A DNA stretch of 35,541 bases from Ramlibacter sp. (GCA_022844525.1 JALHLO010000008.1:1-35541); one strand, 5' to 3'. Numbered from the stretch's first letter, positions 15,680 to 25,949 are shown. Notes: a model not told the origin generated them from the letters alone. Numbers and translations: made by a program.

Positions 15680-17230
15680 CTAGACGTTGCCCCCACCCTG
15701 CGCCGCCACCCGTTCCACCTTGCTGCGCAGCTTGTTCAACGCGCTCAGGTAGGCCTTGGCCGATGCCACCACGATGTCGGGATCCGCGCCCACCCCGTTG
15801 ACCACCCGGCCGGAGTTCTGCAGGCGCACCGTCACCTCGCCCTGGCTCTCGGTGGAGCCGCTGATGGCATTCACCGAATAGAGCACCATTTCGGCGCCGC
15901 TGCGGACCTGGCTTTCGATCGCCTTGAGCGAGGCGTCCACCGGGCCGTTGCCGTCCGACTGGCCCCGCACCTCCTTGCCCTGGGCGGTGAAGACGACCTC
16001 CGCATGGGGCCGCTCCCCCGTCTCGCTGTGTTGCCGAAGCGAGACAAGCCGGTAGCTTTCCTCTTCCTTGGTTACAGCCTCGTCGCTCACCAGCGCCAGG
16101 ATGTCCTCGTCGAAGATCTCGCTCTTGCGGTCGGCCAGCTCCTTGAACTTGGCGAAGGCCGCGTTGATCTCGGCTTCGCTGTCGAGCGCCACGCCGAGCT
16201 CCTGCAGGCGTTGCTTGAAGGCATTGCGGCCCGACAGCTTGCCCAGCACGATCTTGTTGGCCGACCAGCCCACGTCTTCCGCCCGCATGATCTCGTAGGT
16301 GTCGCGCGCCTTGAGCACGCCGTCCTGGTGGATGCCGCTGGCGTGGGCGAAGGCGTTGGCGCCGACCACCGCCTTGTTCGGCTGGACCACGAAGCCGGTG
16401 GTCTGGCTGACCATGCGGCTGGCCGCCACGATGTGGCGGGTGTCGATGTTCACGTCCAGGCCGAAGTAGTCCCTGCGCGTCTTCACGGCCATGACGACCT
16501 CTTCCAGCGAGCAGTTGCCGGCGCGCTCGCCCAGGCCGTTGATGGTGCACTCGACCTGGCGCGCGCCGCCGAGCTTCACGCCGGCCAGCGAGTTGGCCAC
16601 GGCCATGCCGAGGTCGTTGTGGCAGTGCACGGACCAGACCGCCTTGTCGGAGTTCGGGATGCGCTCGCGCAGCGTGCGGATGAATTCGCCGTACAGCTCC
16701 GGGACGGCATAGCCGACCGTATCGGGCACGTTGATGGTGGTGGCACCCTCCGCGATCACCGCCTCCAGCACGCGGCAGAGGAAGTCCAGCTCGCTGCGGT
16801 AGCCGTCCTCGGGGGAGAACTCGATGTCGCCGCACAGGTTGCGGGCGAAGCGCACCGACTGCTTCGCCTGCTCCAGCACCTGCTCGGGCGTCATCCGCAG
16901 CTTCTTTTCCATGTGCAGCGGCGAGGTCGCGATGAAGGTGTGGATGCGCGCCCGCTGCGCGCCCTTGAGCGCCTCGGCGGCGCGCGAGATGTCGCGGTCG
17001 TTGGCGCGCGAGAGCGAGCAGATGGTCGATTCCCGGATCGCGTTGGCGATCGCCTGCACGGCCTCGAAGTCGCCGTTGGAGCTGGCGGCGAAGCCGGCCT
17101 CGATCACGTCGACGCGCAGCCGCTCGAGCTGCCGCGCGATGCGCAGCTTCTCGTCCTTGGTCATGGAGGCGCCGGGGGACTGCTCGCCGTCGCGCAGCGT
17201 GGTGTCGAAAATGATCAGTTGGTCTGCCAT
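15680..17230 (-). CDS. leuA: 2-isopropylmalate synthase, LeuA type 1
   Basis: Condenses acetyl-CoA with 2-oxoisovalerate, the first committed step of leucine synthesis. It is 516 aa with a TIM-barrel catalytic domain and a C-terminal LeuA dimer regulatory domain for leucine feedback. Motifs are TTLRDGEQ (10-17, metal Asp14), HCHND (202-206) and GLGERAGN. The start at 17230 has AGAGGAA 6 nt upstream. It overlaps the preceding second leuA paralogue by 16 bp, so the two are co-translated. A stop at 15680 is followed on the minus strand by the pbpG upstream region, with no clear terminator. Confidence 0.94.
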   Translation of the reverse strand: MADQLIIFDTTLRDGEQSPGASMTKDEKLRIARQLERLRVDVIEAGFAASSNGDFEAVQAIANAIRESTICSLSRANDRDISRAAEALKGAQRARIHTFIATSPLHMEKKLRMTPEQVLEQAKQSVRFARNLCGDIEFSPEDGYRSELDFLCRVLEAVIAEGATTINVPDTVGYAVPELYGEFIRTLRERIPNSDKAVWSVHCHNDLGMAVANSLAGVKLGGARQVECTINGLGERAGNCSLEEVVMAVKTRRDYFGLDVNIDTRHIVAASRMVSQTTGFVVQPNKAVVGANAFAHASGIHQDGVLKARDTYEIMRAEDVGWSANKIVLGKLSGRNAFKQRLQELGVALDSEAEINAAFAKFKELADRKSEIFDEDILALVSDEAVTKEEESYRLVSLRQHSETGERPHAEVVFTAQGKEVRGQSDGNGPVDASLKAIESQVRSGAEMVLYSVNAISGSTESQGEVTVRLQNSGRVVNGVGADPDIVVASAKAYLSALNKLRSKVERVAAQGGGNV

Positions 17231-18915
17231 GTGGATTCCTCTTGTTCGCAAGCGAGGCCGGCGCGCTGCAGGCCCGAGACGATCGCCTTGAGCGACGCCG
17301 ACACGATGTTCGCGTCCATGCCGACGCCGAACAGCGTCCGCTCGCCGACCCGCAGCTCCAGGTAGGCCACGGCGCGCGCGTCGGCACCGGATGCGATTGC
17401 ATGCTCATGGTAGTCGAGCACGCGGATGGTTTGGCCGGTGGCCTGGCCCAGGCCTTCCACGAAGGCCGCGATCGGGCCGTTGCCCGCGCCCCGCACCGCG
17501 ATGTCGCGGCTGCCGGCGCGCACCTCGGCCGCGAGGGTCACCAGGTCACCGGCGGGGCCCACGCCCGATTCGAGCACCTGGTGCGCCACCGAGGCCTGCC
17601 CCAGGCGGTATTCGCTCTCGAACAGCGCCCACAGGTCGCGCGCGCTCAGCTCCTTGCCGCTGGCGTCCATCACGCCCTGCACCACCCGGCTGAACTCGAT
17701 CTGCAGCCGGCGCGGCAGTTCCAGCCCGTACTCGGTCTCCAGCAGGTAGGAAATGCCGCCCTTGCCCGACTGGCTGTTCACGCGGATCACCGCTTCGTAG
17801 CTGCGGCCCAGGTCCTTGGGGTCGATCGGCAGGTAGGGCATGTCCCAGGGCTCGCCTTCCTTGCGGGCCGCGAAGGCCTTGCGGATCGCGTCCTGGTGCG
17901 AACCGGAAAAGGAGGTGTAGACCAGGTCGCCCACGTACGGGTGGCGCGGATGCACCGGCAGCTGGTTGCAGTGCTCCACGGTGCGGCGGATCTCGTCGAT
18001 GTCCGAGAAGTCCAGCCCCGGGTCCACGCCCTGGCTGTACAGGTTGAGCGCCACGTTCACGAGGTCGAGGTTGCCGGTGCGCTCGCCGTTGCCGAACAGG
18101 CAGCCTTCCAGCCGGTCCGCGCCGGCCATCACCGCGAACTCGCCGGCGGCGGTGCCGGTGCCGCGGTCGTTGTGAGGATGCACCGACAGCACGATGGAAT
18201 CGCGCCGCGCCAGGTGGCGGTGCATCCACTCGATCATGTCCGCGAAGATGTTGGGCGTGGAGTGCTCCACCGTGGACGGCAGGTTGACGATGCACTTGCG
18301 CGCCGGCGTGGGTTGCCACACCTCGGTCACCGCGTCGACCACGCGCTTGGCGAAAGCCAGCTCGGTGCCCGAGAACATCTCCGGCGAGTACTGGAACACC
18401 CAGTCGGTCTCCGGCTGCCGCGCCGCCAGCTCCTGGAACAGGCGGGCCTGCGAGCTCGCGAGGTTCACGATGCCGTCCTCGTCGAGGCCCAGCACCACCT
18501 TGCGCATCACCGGCGCGGTGGCGTTGTACAGGTGGACGATCACGCGGCGCGCGCCCCGCATCGATTCGAAGGTGCGGCGGATCAGTTCCTCGCGCGCCTG
18601 CGTCAACACCTGGATGGTGACGTCGCGCGGGATCAGGTCCTCCTCGATCAGCTTGCGCACGAAGTCGAACTCCACCTGCGACGCCGAGGGGAAGCCGACT
18701 TCGATCTCCTTGAAGCCGATCGCCACCAGCGCCTCGAACATGCGCAGCTTGCGCGGGATGTCCATGGGCTCGATCAGGGCCTGGTTGCCGTCGCGCAGGT
18801 CCACGCTGCACCACACGGGAGGCTTCGTGGTCACCGCGTCCGGCCAGGTGCGGTCGGCCAGGCGCACCGGCGCGAATTGGCGGTACTTGGTGGCGGGGTT
18901 CTTCAACATCGGCAT
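17215..18915 (-). CDS. leuA: 2-isopropylmalate synthase, LeuA type 2 (yeast/actinobacterial-like)
   Basis: A second isopropylmalate synthase of the longer subfamily, 566 aa. It has the long N-terminal arm ([20 protein letters not shown]), the motif [14 protein letters not shown] (metal D42), HPHND (246-250) and [19 protein letters not shown], followed by a C-terminal regulatory domain ([21 protein letters not shown]). The sequence is clearly unlike the type 1 enzyme that follows. It is the first gene after the leucine leader and attenuator, and its 3' end overlaps the type 1 gene by 16 bp. The Shine-Dalgarno is weak (GAGAGA). Two differently regulated isozymes in one operon is the simplest reading. 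Confidence 0.93.
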   Translation of the reverse strand: MPMLKNPATKYRQFAPVRLADRTWPDAVTTKPPVWCSVDLRDGNQALIEPMDIPRKLRMFEALVAIGFKEIEVGFPSASQVEFDFVRKLIEEDLIPRDVTIQVLTQAREELIRRTFESMRGARRVIVHLYNATAPVMRKVVLGLDEDGIVNLASSQARLFQELAARQPETDWVFQYSPEMFSGTELAFAKRVVDAVTEVWQPTPARKCIVNLPSTVEHSTPNIFADMIEWMHRHLARRDSIVLSVHPHNDRGTGTAAGEFAVMAGADRLEGCLFGNGERTGNLDLVNVALNLYSQGVDPGLDFSDIDEIRRTVEHCNQLPVHPRHPYVGDLVYTSFSGSHQDAIRKAFAARKEGEPWDMPYLPIDPKDLGRSYEAVIRVNSQSGKGGISYLLETEYGLELPRRLQIEFSRVVQGVMDASGKELSARDLWALFESEYRLGQASVAHQVLESGVGPAGDLVTLAAEVRAGSRDIAVRGAGNGPIAAFVEGLGQATGQTIRVLDYHEHAIASGADARAVAYLELRVGERTLFGVGMDANIVSASLKAIVSGLQRAGLACEQEESTWQTN

Positions 18916-18938
18916 GGTCGGGTCTCTCGAGGGGGTGA

Positions 18939-18988
18939 ACCAGCAGCCCCAAATGCAAACGGCCCGCTGCTGGTGGCAAACGGGCCGT
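18939..18988 (-). terminator. Alternative hairpins of a leucine attenuator
   Basis: On the minus-strand RNA, ACGGCCCG (18988-18981) can pair with CGGGCCGT (18966-18959), followed by the U-rich TTGCATTT, a terminator-like hairpin. A second 9-bp pairing, ACCAGCAGC (18974-18966) with GCTGCTGGT (18947-18939), uses the loop of the first and crosses it, so only one can form in full. They lie between the leucine-rich leader ORF and the leuA type 2 start. The U tract is imperfect, so the efficiency is uncertain. Confidence 0.6.
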
Positions 18989-19011
18989 GATACGGGAATG
19001 CTGCGCGCGCG

Positions 19012-19065
19012 CTACCGTCTCCGCCCGTGGGGGGATAGCAGTAGGGCCAGCGCGATGCGGTTCAT
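19012..19065 (-). CDS. leuL: Leucine leader peptide, 17 aa
   Basis: A short frame, MNRIALALLLSPHGRRR and stop, not in the track as its own ORF. Four of the first ten residues are Leu (codons CTG, CTA, CTG, CTA), plus one Ile. CTA is rare in this G+C-rich genome, and two of the four leucines use it, which would sharpen ribosome stalling when Leu-tRNA is scarce. It ends about 24 nt before the first attenuator arm and 97 nt before leuA type 2. A candidate extended -10, TGCTAGAGT, ends 7 nt before the ATG and no Shine-Dalgarno is visible, so translation may be leaderless or the promoter lies further upstream. Confidence 0.72.
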   Translation of the reverse strand: MNRIALALLLSPHGRRR

Positions 19066-19112
19066 GCGGTCGACTCTAGCACAGGGGCCGATCCGGGGAG
19101 GATCAGGGTTTT

Positions 19113-19925
19113 CTATCGATGCAATCCGGATTCCTCCGGCTCGTCGGTGGAGGTGCTGATCATGCTCGCGCGCTGCCCGCGCGCCTTGCGCCAGAAGTAG
19201 ACGCCGTAGCCGGACAGCCCGTAGATCACGAAGATGGCGAACAGCACCACCGGCGGGTCGATGTTGATGACGGCGATGCCCAGCGCGATCAGCACGATCA
19301 CGGCGAAGGGCACGCTCTTCTTCATCTGGACGTCCTTGAAGCTGTAGAAGGGCACGTTGGTGACCATGGTCAGCCCCGCGTACAGCGCCAGCGCGAACAT
19401 GACCCAGGTGACGTCGTAGGGACGCACGCGGTAGTCCGTCATCAGCCAGATGAAGCCGGCCACCAGCGCCGCGGCCGCCGGCGACGGCAGGCCCTGGAAG
19501 TAGCGCTTGTCGACCACGCCGGTGTTCACGTTGAAGCGCGCCAGGCGCAGCGCGGCGCAGGCGCAGTAGACGAAGGCGGCGATCCAGCCCCAGCGGCCCA
19601 GGCCCTTGAGGGCCCACTCGTAGGCGATCAGCGCCGGGGCGGCGCCGAAGGACACCATGTCGGAGAGCGAATCCATCTGCTCGCCGAAGGCGCTCTGCGT
19701 GTTGGTCATGCGCGCCACGCGCCCGTCCAGGCTGTCCAGCACCATGGCGCTGAAGACGCCGACGGCGGCCAGGTCGAAGCGGCCGTTCATCGCCATGACG
19801 ATGGAATAGAAGCCGCCGAACAGCGCGGCCAGCGTGAAGAGGTTGGGCAGGATGTAGATGCCCTTGCGCCGCTTGCGCACCACCACTCCCTCGGGGGGCA
19901 TCTCTTCTTCGTGTCCGTCGTGCAT
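19113..19925 (-). CDS. pssA: CDP-diacylglycerol--serine O-phosphatidyltransferase
   Basis: An integral membrane enzyme that makes phosphatidylserine from CDP-diacylglycerol and serine. It is 270 aa with the complete CDP-alcohol phosphotransferase motif: D64, D67-G68, A71-R72, G81, D85 and D89 (DSLDGRVARMTN then GEQMDSLSD). About seven hydrophobic helices are visible. A basic cytoplasmic segment (VVVRKRRKG) precedes the first helix. It lies between ilvC and leuA, a conserved beta-proteobacterial order, but the phosphatidylserine decarboxylase gene often found beside it is missing here. An intrinsic terminator separates it from ilvC. A second in-frame ATG at codon 9 is possible. Confidence 0.93.
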   Translation of the reverse strand: MHDGHEEEMPPEGVVVRKRRKGIYILPNLFTLAALFGGFYSIVMAMNGRFDLAAVGVFSAMVLDSLDGRVARMTNTQSAFGEQMDSLSDMVSFGAAPALIAYEWALKGLGRWGWIAAFVYCACAALRLARFNVNTGVVDKRYFQGLPSPAAAALVAGFIWLMTDYRVRPYDVTWVMFALALYAGLTMVTNVPFYSFKDVQMKKSVPFAVIVLIALGIAVINIDPPVVLFAIFVIYGLSGYGVYFWRKARGQRASMISTSTDEPEESGLHR

Positions 19926-19957
19926 GGGCCAGAGTGTAAAGGCTCCCCCTTCCCGCG

Positions 19958-19987
19958 AAAAACAAAAGCCGCCCGGGGGCGGCTTTT
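19958..19987 (-). terminator. Intrinsic terminator after ilvC
   Basis: On the minus strand, AAAAGCCGCC, loop CCCG, GGCGGCTTTT, then GTTTTT. A 10-bp perfect stem begins 17 nt after the ilvC stop, so pssA needs either read-through or its own promoter. Confidence 0.88.
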
Positions 19988-20004
19988 GCCGTGCGAAGAA
20001 CGCG

Positions 20005-21672
<1,668 letters not shown>

Positions 21673-23448
21673 TTAGAGGTCCTCGCTCCCGAGGAGCATC
21701 TGCGTGATGCCCTGCCCGGCCTTCACCATCGGCCAGACGTTTTCCGTCGGGTCGGTGCGGAAGTCCATGAACACGGTGCGGTCCTTGAGCTTGCGGGCTT
21801 CCCGCAGCGCCGGCTCCACGTCCGCCGGCCGCTCGATCAGCATGCCGACGTGGCCATAGGCCTCGGCCAGCTTCACGAAGTTGGGCAGCGCGTCCATGTA
21901 GCTGTGGCTGTAGCGGCCCTCGTAGTCCAGTTCCTGCCACTGGCGCACCATGCCCAGGTAGCGGTTGTTCAGCGCGACGATCTTGATCGGCGTGTTGTAC
22001 TGCAGGCAGGTGGAGAGTTCCTGGATGCACATCTGCACCGAGCCCTCGCCCGTGACGCAGTACACCTCGGAGTCCGGCTTGGCCAGCTTGATGCCCATGG
22101 CGTAGGGGATGCCCACGCCCATGGTGCCCAGGCCGCCGGAGTTGATCCAGCGGCGCGGCTCCTGGAACTTGTAGAACTGCGCGGCCCACATCTGGTGCTG
22201 GCCCACGTCGGACGTGACATAGGTGTCGACGTCCTTGGTCATGTTCCACAGCGTCTCGATCACGTGCTGCGGCTTGATGACCTCGCGGTTGTTGCGGTCG
22301 TAGCGCAGGCAGTCCTTCTTGCGCCAGCCCTCGATGGTCTCCCACCAGCCGCCCAGCGCCGAGGCGTCCGGCTTCATGCCCGATTCGCGGATCTGCGCGA
22401 TCAGCTCCGACAGCACTTCCTTCACGTCGCCCACGATCGGGATGTCGACCTTCACGCGCTTGGAGATGCTGGAAGGGTCGACGTCGATGTGGATGATCTT
22501 GCGGTCGCTGGAGCCGAAGTGCTTGGGGTTGCCGATCACGCGGTCGTCGAAGCGCGCGCCCACGGCCAGCAGCACGTCGCAGTTCTGCATCGCGTTGTTG
22601 GCCTCGATCGTGCCGTGCATGCCCAGCATGCCCAGGAACTTGGGGTCCGTGCCGGAAATCGCGCCCAGCCCCATCAGCGTGTTGGTGCAGGGGTAGCCGA
22701 GCAGGTTGGCCAGCGTGCGCAGTTCCTCGCTGGCATTGCCCAGGATCACGCCGCCGCCGGAGTAGATGTAGGGCCGCTTGGCCGTCATCAGCAGCTGCAG
22801 CGCCTTGCGGATCTGGCCGCTGTGGCCCTTGCGCACCGGGTTGTAGGAGCGCATCTCCACCTTGTCCGGGTAGCCGGTCCAGGGGGTCTTGTTGAAGGAG
22901 ACGTCCTTGGGGATGTCCACCACCACCGGGCCCGGGCGGCCGCTGCGGGCGATGTGGAAGGCCTTCTTCATGACCATCGCCAGGTCGCGCACGTCCTTGA
23001 CCAGGAAGTTGTGCTTGACGATCGGGCGCGTGATGCCGACGGTGTCGCACTCCTGGAAGGCATCGAGGCCGATCGCGGCCGTCGGCACCTGCCCGGTGAT
23101 GATCACCATCGGGATGGAGTCCATGTACGCGGTGGCGATGCCGGTGACCGCGTTGGTCACGCCGGGACCCGAGGTCACCAGGGCCACGCCGACGTCGCCG
23201 GTGGCGCGCGCGTAGCCGTCGGCCGCGTGCACCGCCGCCTGCTCGTGGCGCACCAGCACGTGCTGGATGGTGTCCTGCTTGTAGAACGCGTCGTAGATGT
23301 GCAGCACCGCGCCGCCCGGGTAACCCCAGACGTACTTCACGTTCTCGGCCTGCAGGGCCTTGACGAGGATTTCGGCGCCGCGGAATTCGGAGGCCTGGCC
23401 GGCCTGGGCGGCGGCAGCGGAGCTGAGCTCCGTGCGGGAGATTTCCAT
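21673..23448 (-). CDS. ilvB: Acetolactate synthase large (catalytic) subunit
   Basis: The ThDP- and FAD-dependent enzyme that condenses two pyruvates, or pyruvate with 2-oxobutyrate. It is 591 aa from the ATG at 23448, with AAAGG upstream; the longer in-frame ORF (to 23556) reaches into the promoter leader. The catalytic glutamate is E69 (VRHEQAAVHAADGYARATG). The ThDP motif begins GEGS (467-470), having Glu where GDG is usual, and ends LNNRYLGMVRQWQE. It opens the ilvB-ilvN-ilvC operon, with a good promoter 150 bp upstream. No leucine/valine-rich leader peptide is visible there. Confidence 0.96.
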   Translation of the reverse strand: MEISRTELSSAAAAQAGQASEFRGAEILVKALQAENVKYVWGYPGGAVLHIYDAFYKQDTIQHVLVRHEQAAVHAADGYARATGDVGVALVTSGPGVTNAVTGIATAYMDSIPMVIITGQVPTAAIGLDAFQECDTVGITRPIVKHNFLVKDVRDLAMVMKKAFHIARSGRPGPVVVDIPKDVSFNKTPWTGYPDKVEMRSYNPVRKGHSGQIRKALQLLMTAKRPYIYSGGGVILGNASEELRTLANLLGYPCTNTLMGLGAISGTDPKFLGMLGMHGTIEANNAMQNCDVLLAVGARFDDRVIGNPKHFGSSDRKIIHIDVDPSSISKRVKVDIPIVGDVKEVLSELIAQIRESGMKPDASALGGWWETIEGWRKKDCLRYDRNNREVIKPQHVIETLWNMTKDVDTYVTSDVGQHQMWAAQFYKFQEPRRWINSGGLGTMGVGIPYAMGIKLAKPDSEVYCVTGEGSVQMCIQELSTCLQYNTPIKIVALNNRYLGMVRQWQELDYEGRYSHSYMDALPNFVKLAEAYGHVGMLIERPADVEPALREARKLKDRTVFMDFRTDPTENVWPMVKAGQGITQMLLGSEDL

Positions 23449-23597
23449 GATCAACCTTTCGGGTTTCGAACAACGAACCTTGGGGTGCCCCTTCGCCCGC
23501 CCTCGTGAGGCTGCGTCGGGACTTAGAGCACCGGGCCATGGGCGGGCGCGTCGCACCGCCGGATCCGGACTCGTTTGCCTTTTGACTTGCAGCGCGC

Positions 23598-23626
23598 ATT
23601 ATCGCACTGCAACACGACGGTTCCAA
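23598..23626 (-). promoter_or_regulatory. ilvB promoter
   Basis: On the minus strand, TTGGAA (23626-23621) and GATAAT (23603-23598) have an exact 17-bp spacer, with TGC just before the -10 (extended -10). The transcript leader before the ilvB ATG is about 140 nt. Confidence 0.65.
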
Positions 23627-23642
23627 AGCCCGACCGCGGCGG

Positions 23643-23651
23643 TGCCATAAT
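23643..23651 (+). promoter_or_regulatory. Candidate extended -10 promoter of the sigma-factor gene
   Basis: TGCCATAAT is an extended -10. It faces away from the ilvB promoter, whose -35 ends 17 bp away, so the two promoters are back to back. No standard -35 fits. The TTG start is about 90 bp downstream. Confidence 0.4.
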
Positions 23652-23742
23652 TTCCGGCTGCCCGATCCCCGGCCGACGCGGGGGCGGGCCCTCCCGCAGC
23701 CAGTGCGCGACCCAGAACAAGGCTCACCAGCCACCCGGACTC

Positions 23743-24309
23743 TTGGCCACCGACCGCGAACTCTCCGACTTCCTGCTCAGCGTCGAGAAGCGCGCCTTCA
23801 AGCGCACCGTCTACCACGTGCGCGAGGAGGAATCCGCCCTGGACATCGTCCAGGACAGCATGATGAAGCTGGCGGAGCACTACGCCGGCAAGCCGCCCAA
23901 CGAGCTGCCCATGCTGTTCCAGCGCATCCTGTCGAACTGCACCCTGGACTGGTTCCGGCGGCAAAAGACGCGAAATGCGCTCTTTTCCAACCTGAGCGAC
24001 TTCGAATCCGCCTCGGATGACGGGGATTTCGATCTGCTGGAAACTTATGCCTCATCCGATGCCTCCCAGCAGGTCGAGAGCGCCGAGGACGCCACCCGCC
24101 GGGCGCAGGTCCTGCGGGAGATCGAAACCGAGATCATGGAACTGCCGGCTCGTCAACGCGAAGCGTTTCTGATGCGTTACTGGGAGGACATGGACGTGGC
24201 CGAAACGGCGGCCGCCATGGGCTGCTCGGAGGGAAGCGTCAAGACGCACTGTTCGCGAGCGGTCGCCGCCCTCAGCAAGGCGCTGAAGGCAAAGGGAATA
24301 CAACTATGA
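23743..24309 (+). CDS. ECF-like RNA polymerase sigma factor
   Basis: A 188-aa sigma-70 family protein with region 2 at about 10-78 (YHVREEESALDIVQDSMMKL, LDWFRRQKTRNAL) and region 4 at about 120-180 (LPARQREAFLMRYWEDMDVA, ETAAAMGCSEGSVKTHCSRA). The TTG at 23743 gives the family N-terminus MATDRELSDFLLSVEKRAFK; the track ORF extends 56 residues into untranslated sequence. The linker between domains is acidic. Its stop overlaps the DUF3619 start (ATGA). By layout, the DUF3619 membrane protein may be its anti-sigma partner; that is inference. Confidence 0.88.
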   Translation: MATDRELSDFLLSVEKRAFKRTVYHVREEESALDIVQDSMMKLAEHYAGKPPNELPMLFQRILSNCTLDWFRRQKTRNALFSNLSDFESASDDGDFDLLETYASSDASQQVESAEDATRRAQVLREIETEIMELPARQREAFLMRYWEDMDVAETAAAMGCSEGSVKTHCSRAVAALSKALKAKGIQL

Positions 24310-24728
24310 CCACCAGGGATCCACAGCGCGCGCAGCGGCTGGCCGACCAGTTCGGCCGGCGCGTGGCCGTGCGCCTGGACAGCGCCGCGGAAGAAATGCC
24401 GTACGAAGTCCGCGAACGCCTGCGCGCCGCCCGCGTACGCGCCCTGCAGCTGCGCCAGCAACCGGAAGTTGCACCCGTCGCCGTCAACCGTGGCGGCACC
24501 GCCACACTTGGCCTGGGCGATCGCGGCTGGTTCCACCGCATCGCCTCGGTACTGCCGCTGCTGCTGCTGGCCGCCGGCCTGGTGCTGCTGCACTCGGTCC
24601 AGAGCGACCGCCGCGCCAGCGAGCTGGCCGAGGTCGACGCCGCCTTGCTGACCGACGACCTGCCCCCCGCTGCCTACGCCGACCCCGGCTTCGTGCAGTT
24701 CCTGAAGACCGGCGGCGGCGGCGACTGA
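24306..24728 (+). CDS. DUF3619 single-pass membrane protein, possible anti-sigma factor
   Basis: A 140-aa protein with an Arg-rich N-terminal cytoplasmic segment (residues 1-75), one helix at 79-98 (IASVLPLLLLAAGLVLLHSV) and an acidic C-terminal segment of about 40 residues (ELAEVDAALLTDDLPPAAYADP). It matches the DUF3619 family, which in beta-proteobacteria regularly follows this sigma factor. It lacks the HxxxCxxC zinc motif of ZAS anti-sigma factors. Four-bp overlap with the sigma gene indicates coupled translation. The anti-sigma role is inferred from topology and linkage. Confidence 0.82.
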   Translation: MTTRDPQRAQRLADQFGRRVAVRLDSAAEEMPYEVRERLRAARVRALQLRQQPEVAPVAVNRGGTATLGLGDRGWFHRIASVLPLLLLAAGLVLLHSVQSDRRASELAEVDAALLTDDLPPAAYADPGFVQFLKTGGGGD

Positions 24729-24741
24729 GCGGAGACTGCAG

Positions 24742-25434
24742 ATGACGCTCCGCAGCCAAGCGATCGTTGCCGGCCTGCTGCTGGCGGGCCTGGCCGCGGG
24801 CGCGTCCCGGGCCGCCGATCCCGCCGCCGTGCCGCAAGCCACCGGGACCTCCGTCGCGCAGGCCAACAAGCCTTCCGTGTCCACCCAGGCGCCGATCCGC
24901 CCGGCGCAGGTGCGCACCGCCCCCGCCACGCGGCCGGAATCCAGGCCCACCTGGGCCGAACTCACCCCGGCGCAGCAGCAGGCGCTGGCGCCGCTCACCG
25001 GCACCTGGCGGGTGCTGGGCGAAGCGCACAAGCGCAAGTGGCTGGCCCTGTCGCAGAACTTCGCGAGCATGCCGCCGCCCGAACAGGCCCGCCTGCACAG
25101 CCGCATGACCGAGTGGGCCGCGCTGTCGCCGCAGCAGCGTACGCTGGCGCGCCTGAACTTCGCGGAAGCGCAGAAGGTGGCTCCCACGGACAAGCGTGCC
25201 AAATGGGAGGCCTACCAGGCCCTGTCCCCGGAGGAAAAGCGCAAGCTCGCCGCCGGCGCCGCCGCCGCCAAGCCGGCGCCGCCGCCGACCGCCCTGGCCG
25301 AAAAGCCGGTGCCGCAGCAGAAGCTGGCCAAGATCCCGAAGAAGAAGGCCGAAAGCGCCAAGATCGCCGTCGTGCCCGGCCAGGTGGACAACAACACCTT
25401 GCTGCCGCAGCCCCTCGCCCCCCTGCAGCCTTGA
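24742..25434 (+). CDS. Secreted DUF3106 protein
   Basis: A 230-aa exported protein. The signal peptide is about residues 1-24 (AIVAGLLLAGLAAGA, SRA|AD cleavage). A Pro/Ala/Thr linker follows. The DUF3106 core at about 70-170 has repeated short units of the form W-x-x-L-[ST]-P-x-Q/E-[QR] (PTWAELTPAQQQAL, WAALSPQQRTLARL, YQALSPEEKRKLA), giving a helical repeat like Spy/CpxP-type periplasmic helical proteins in pattern only. The C-terminus is Lys/Ala/Pro-rich. It lies 13 bp after DUF3619, and its stop overlaps the TTG start of the RDD gene. The function is unknown; an envelope stress role fits the sigma-factor context but is unproven. Confidence 0.8.
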   Translation: MTLRSQAIVAGLLLAGLAAGASRAADPAAVPQATGTSVAQANKPSVSTQAPIRPAQVRTAPATRPESRPTWAELTPAQQQALAPLTGTWRVLGEAHKRKWLALSQNFASMPPPEQARLHSRMTEWAALSPQQRTLARLNFAEAQKVAPTDKRAKWEAYQALSPEEKRKLAAGAAAAKPAPPPTALAEKPVPQQKLAKIPKKKAESAKIAVVPGQVDNNTLLPQPLAPLQP

Positions 25435-25934
25435 GCGTACCCCTTCCCGACCCGCTGGCCGCGCCCAGCCTGCGGCGCCGCATGGCCGCCTGGTTCTACG
25501 AAGCCGTGCTGCTGTTCGCCATCGGCCTGATCGCCACCCTGCTCTTTTCCGTGGCCGTGCAGATGCGCAGCGGCATCGACACGCGCCGCTGGCTGCTCCA
25601 GGGCTTCCTGGCGGTGGTCTTCGCCATCTACTTCTGCTACCTCTGGCCGCGCGGGCAGACGCTGCCCATGAAGACCTGGCGCATCCGCGTCGTCGACCGG
25701 CAGGGCCGCCGGCTCACCCAGGGGCGCGCCCTGCTGCGCTACGTGTTCTGCTCGGTGTGGTTCGCGGCGCCGCTGGCGGCGTGGAACTCCGGGCGCTTCA
25801 CGCTGCCGCAGCTTGGCGTGATCGCCGCGGGGTGGATCGCGGTCTGGGCGCTCCTCAGCCGCTTCCACCCGCAGCGCCAGTTCTGGCACGACGCCTTCGC
25901 GGGCACGCGCCTGGTCGACGCGCCCGAACGCTAG
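25431..25934 (+). CDS. RDD-family membrane protein
   Basis: A 167-aa polytopic membrane protein with the RDD signature: SLRRRMAAWFYEAVLLFAIG in the first helix, TWRIRVVDRQGRRLT between helices, and FWHDAFAGTRLV near the end. Three to four hydrophobic segments are visible. The start is a TTG at 25431 overlapping the DUF3106 stop (TTGA); the ATG at 25482 is a fallback that would cut into the signature. RDD proteins are mostly uncharacterised, with some acting as Na+/H+ antiporters. It is the fourth gene of the sigma-factor unit. Confidence 0.85.
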   Translation: MSVPLPDPLAAPSLRRRMAAWFYEAVLLFAIGLIATLLFSVAVQMRSGIDTRRWLLQGFLAVVFAIYFCYLWPRGQTLPMKTWRIRVVDRQGRRLTQGRALLRYVFCSVWFAAPLAAWNSGRFTLPQLGVIAAGWIAVWALLSRFHPQRQFWHDAFAGTRLVDAPER

Positions 25935-25949
25935 GCGACAATCGCGCGC

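Noticed and set aside
17246-17255. TCGCAAGCGA, identical to the apex of the composite element's hairpins
   Set aside because: It lies inside the leuA type 2 coding sequence and its flanks are not complementary, so it is a chance palindrome.
23449-23597. A valine/leucine-rich leader peptide for ilvB attenuation
   Set aside because: No short ORF with clustered Leu, Val or Ile codons and no terminator hairpin were found in the roughly 140-nt leader.
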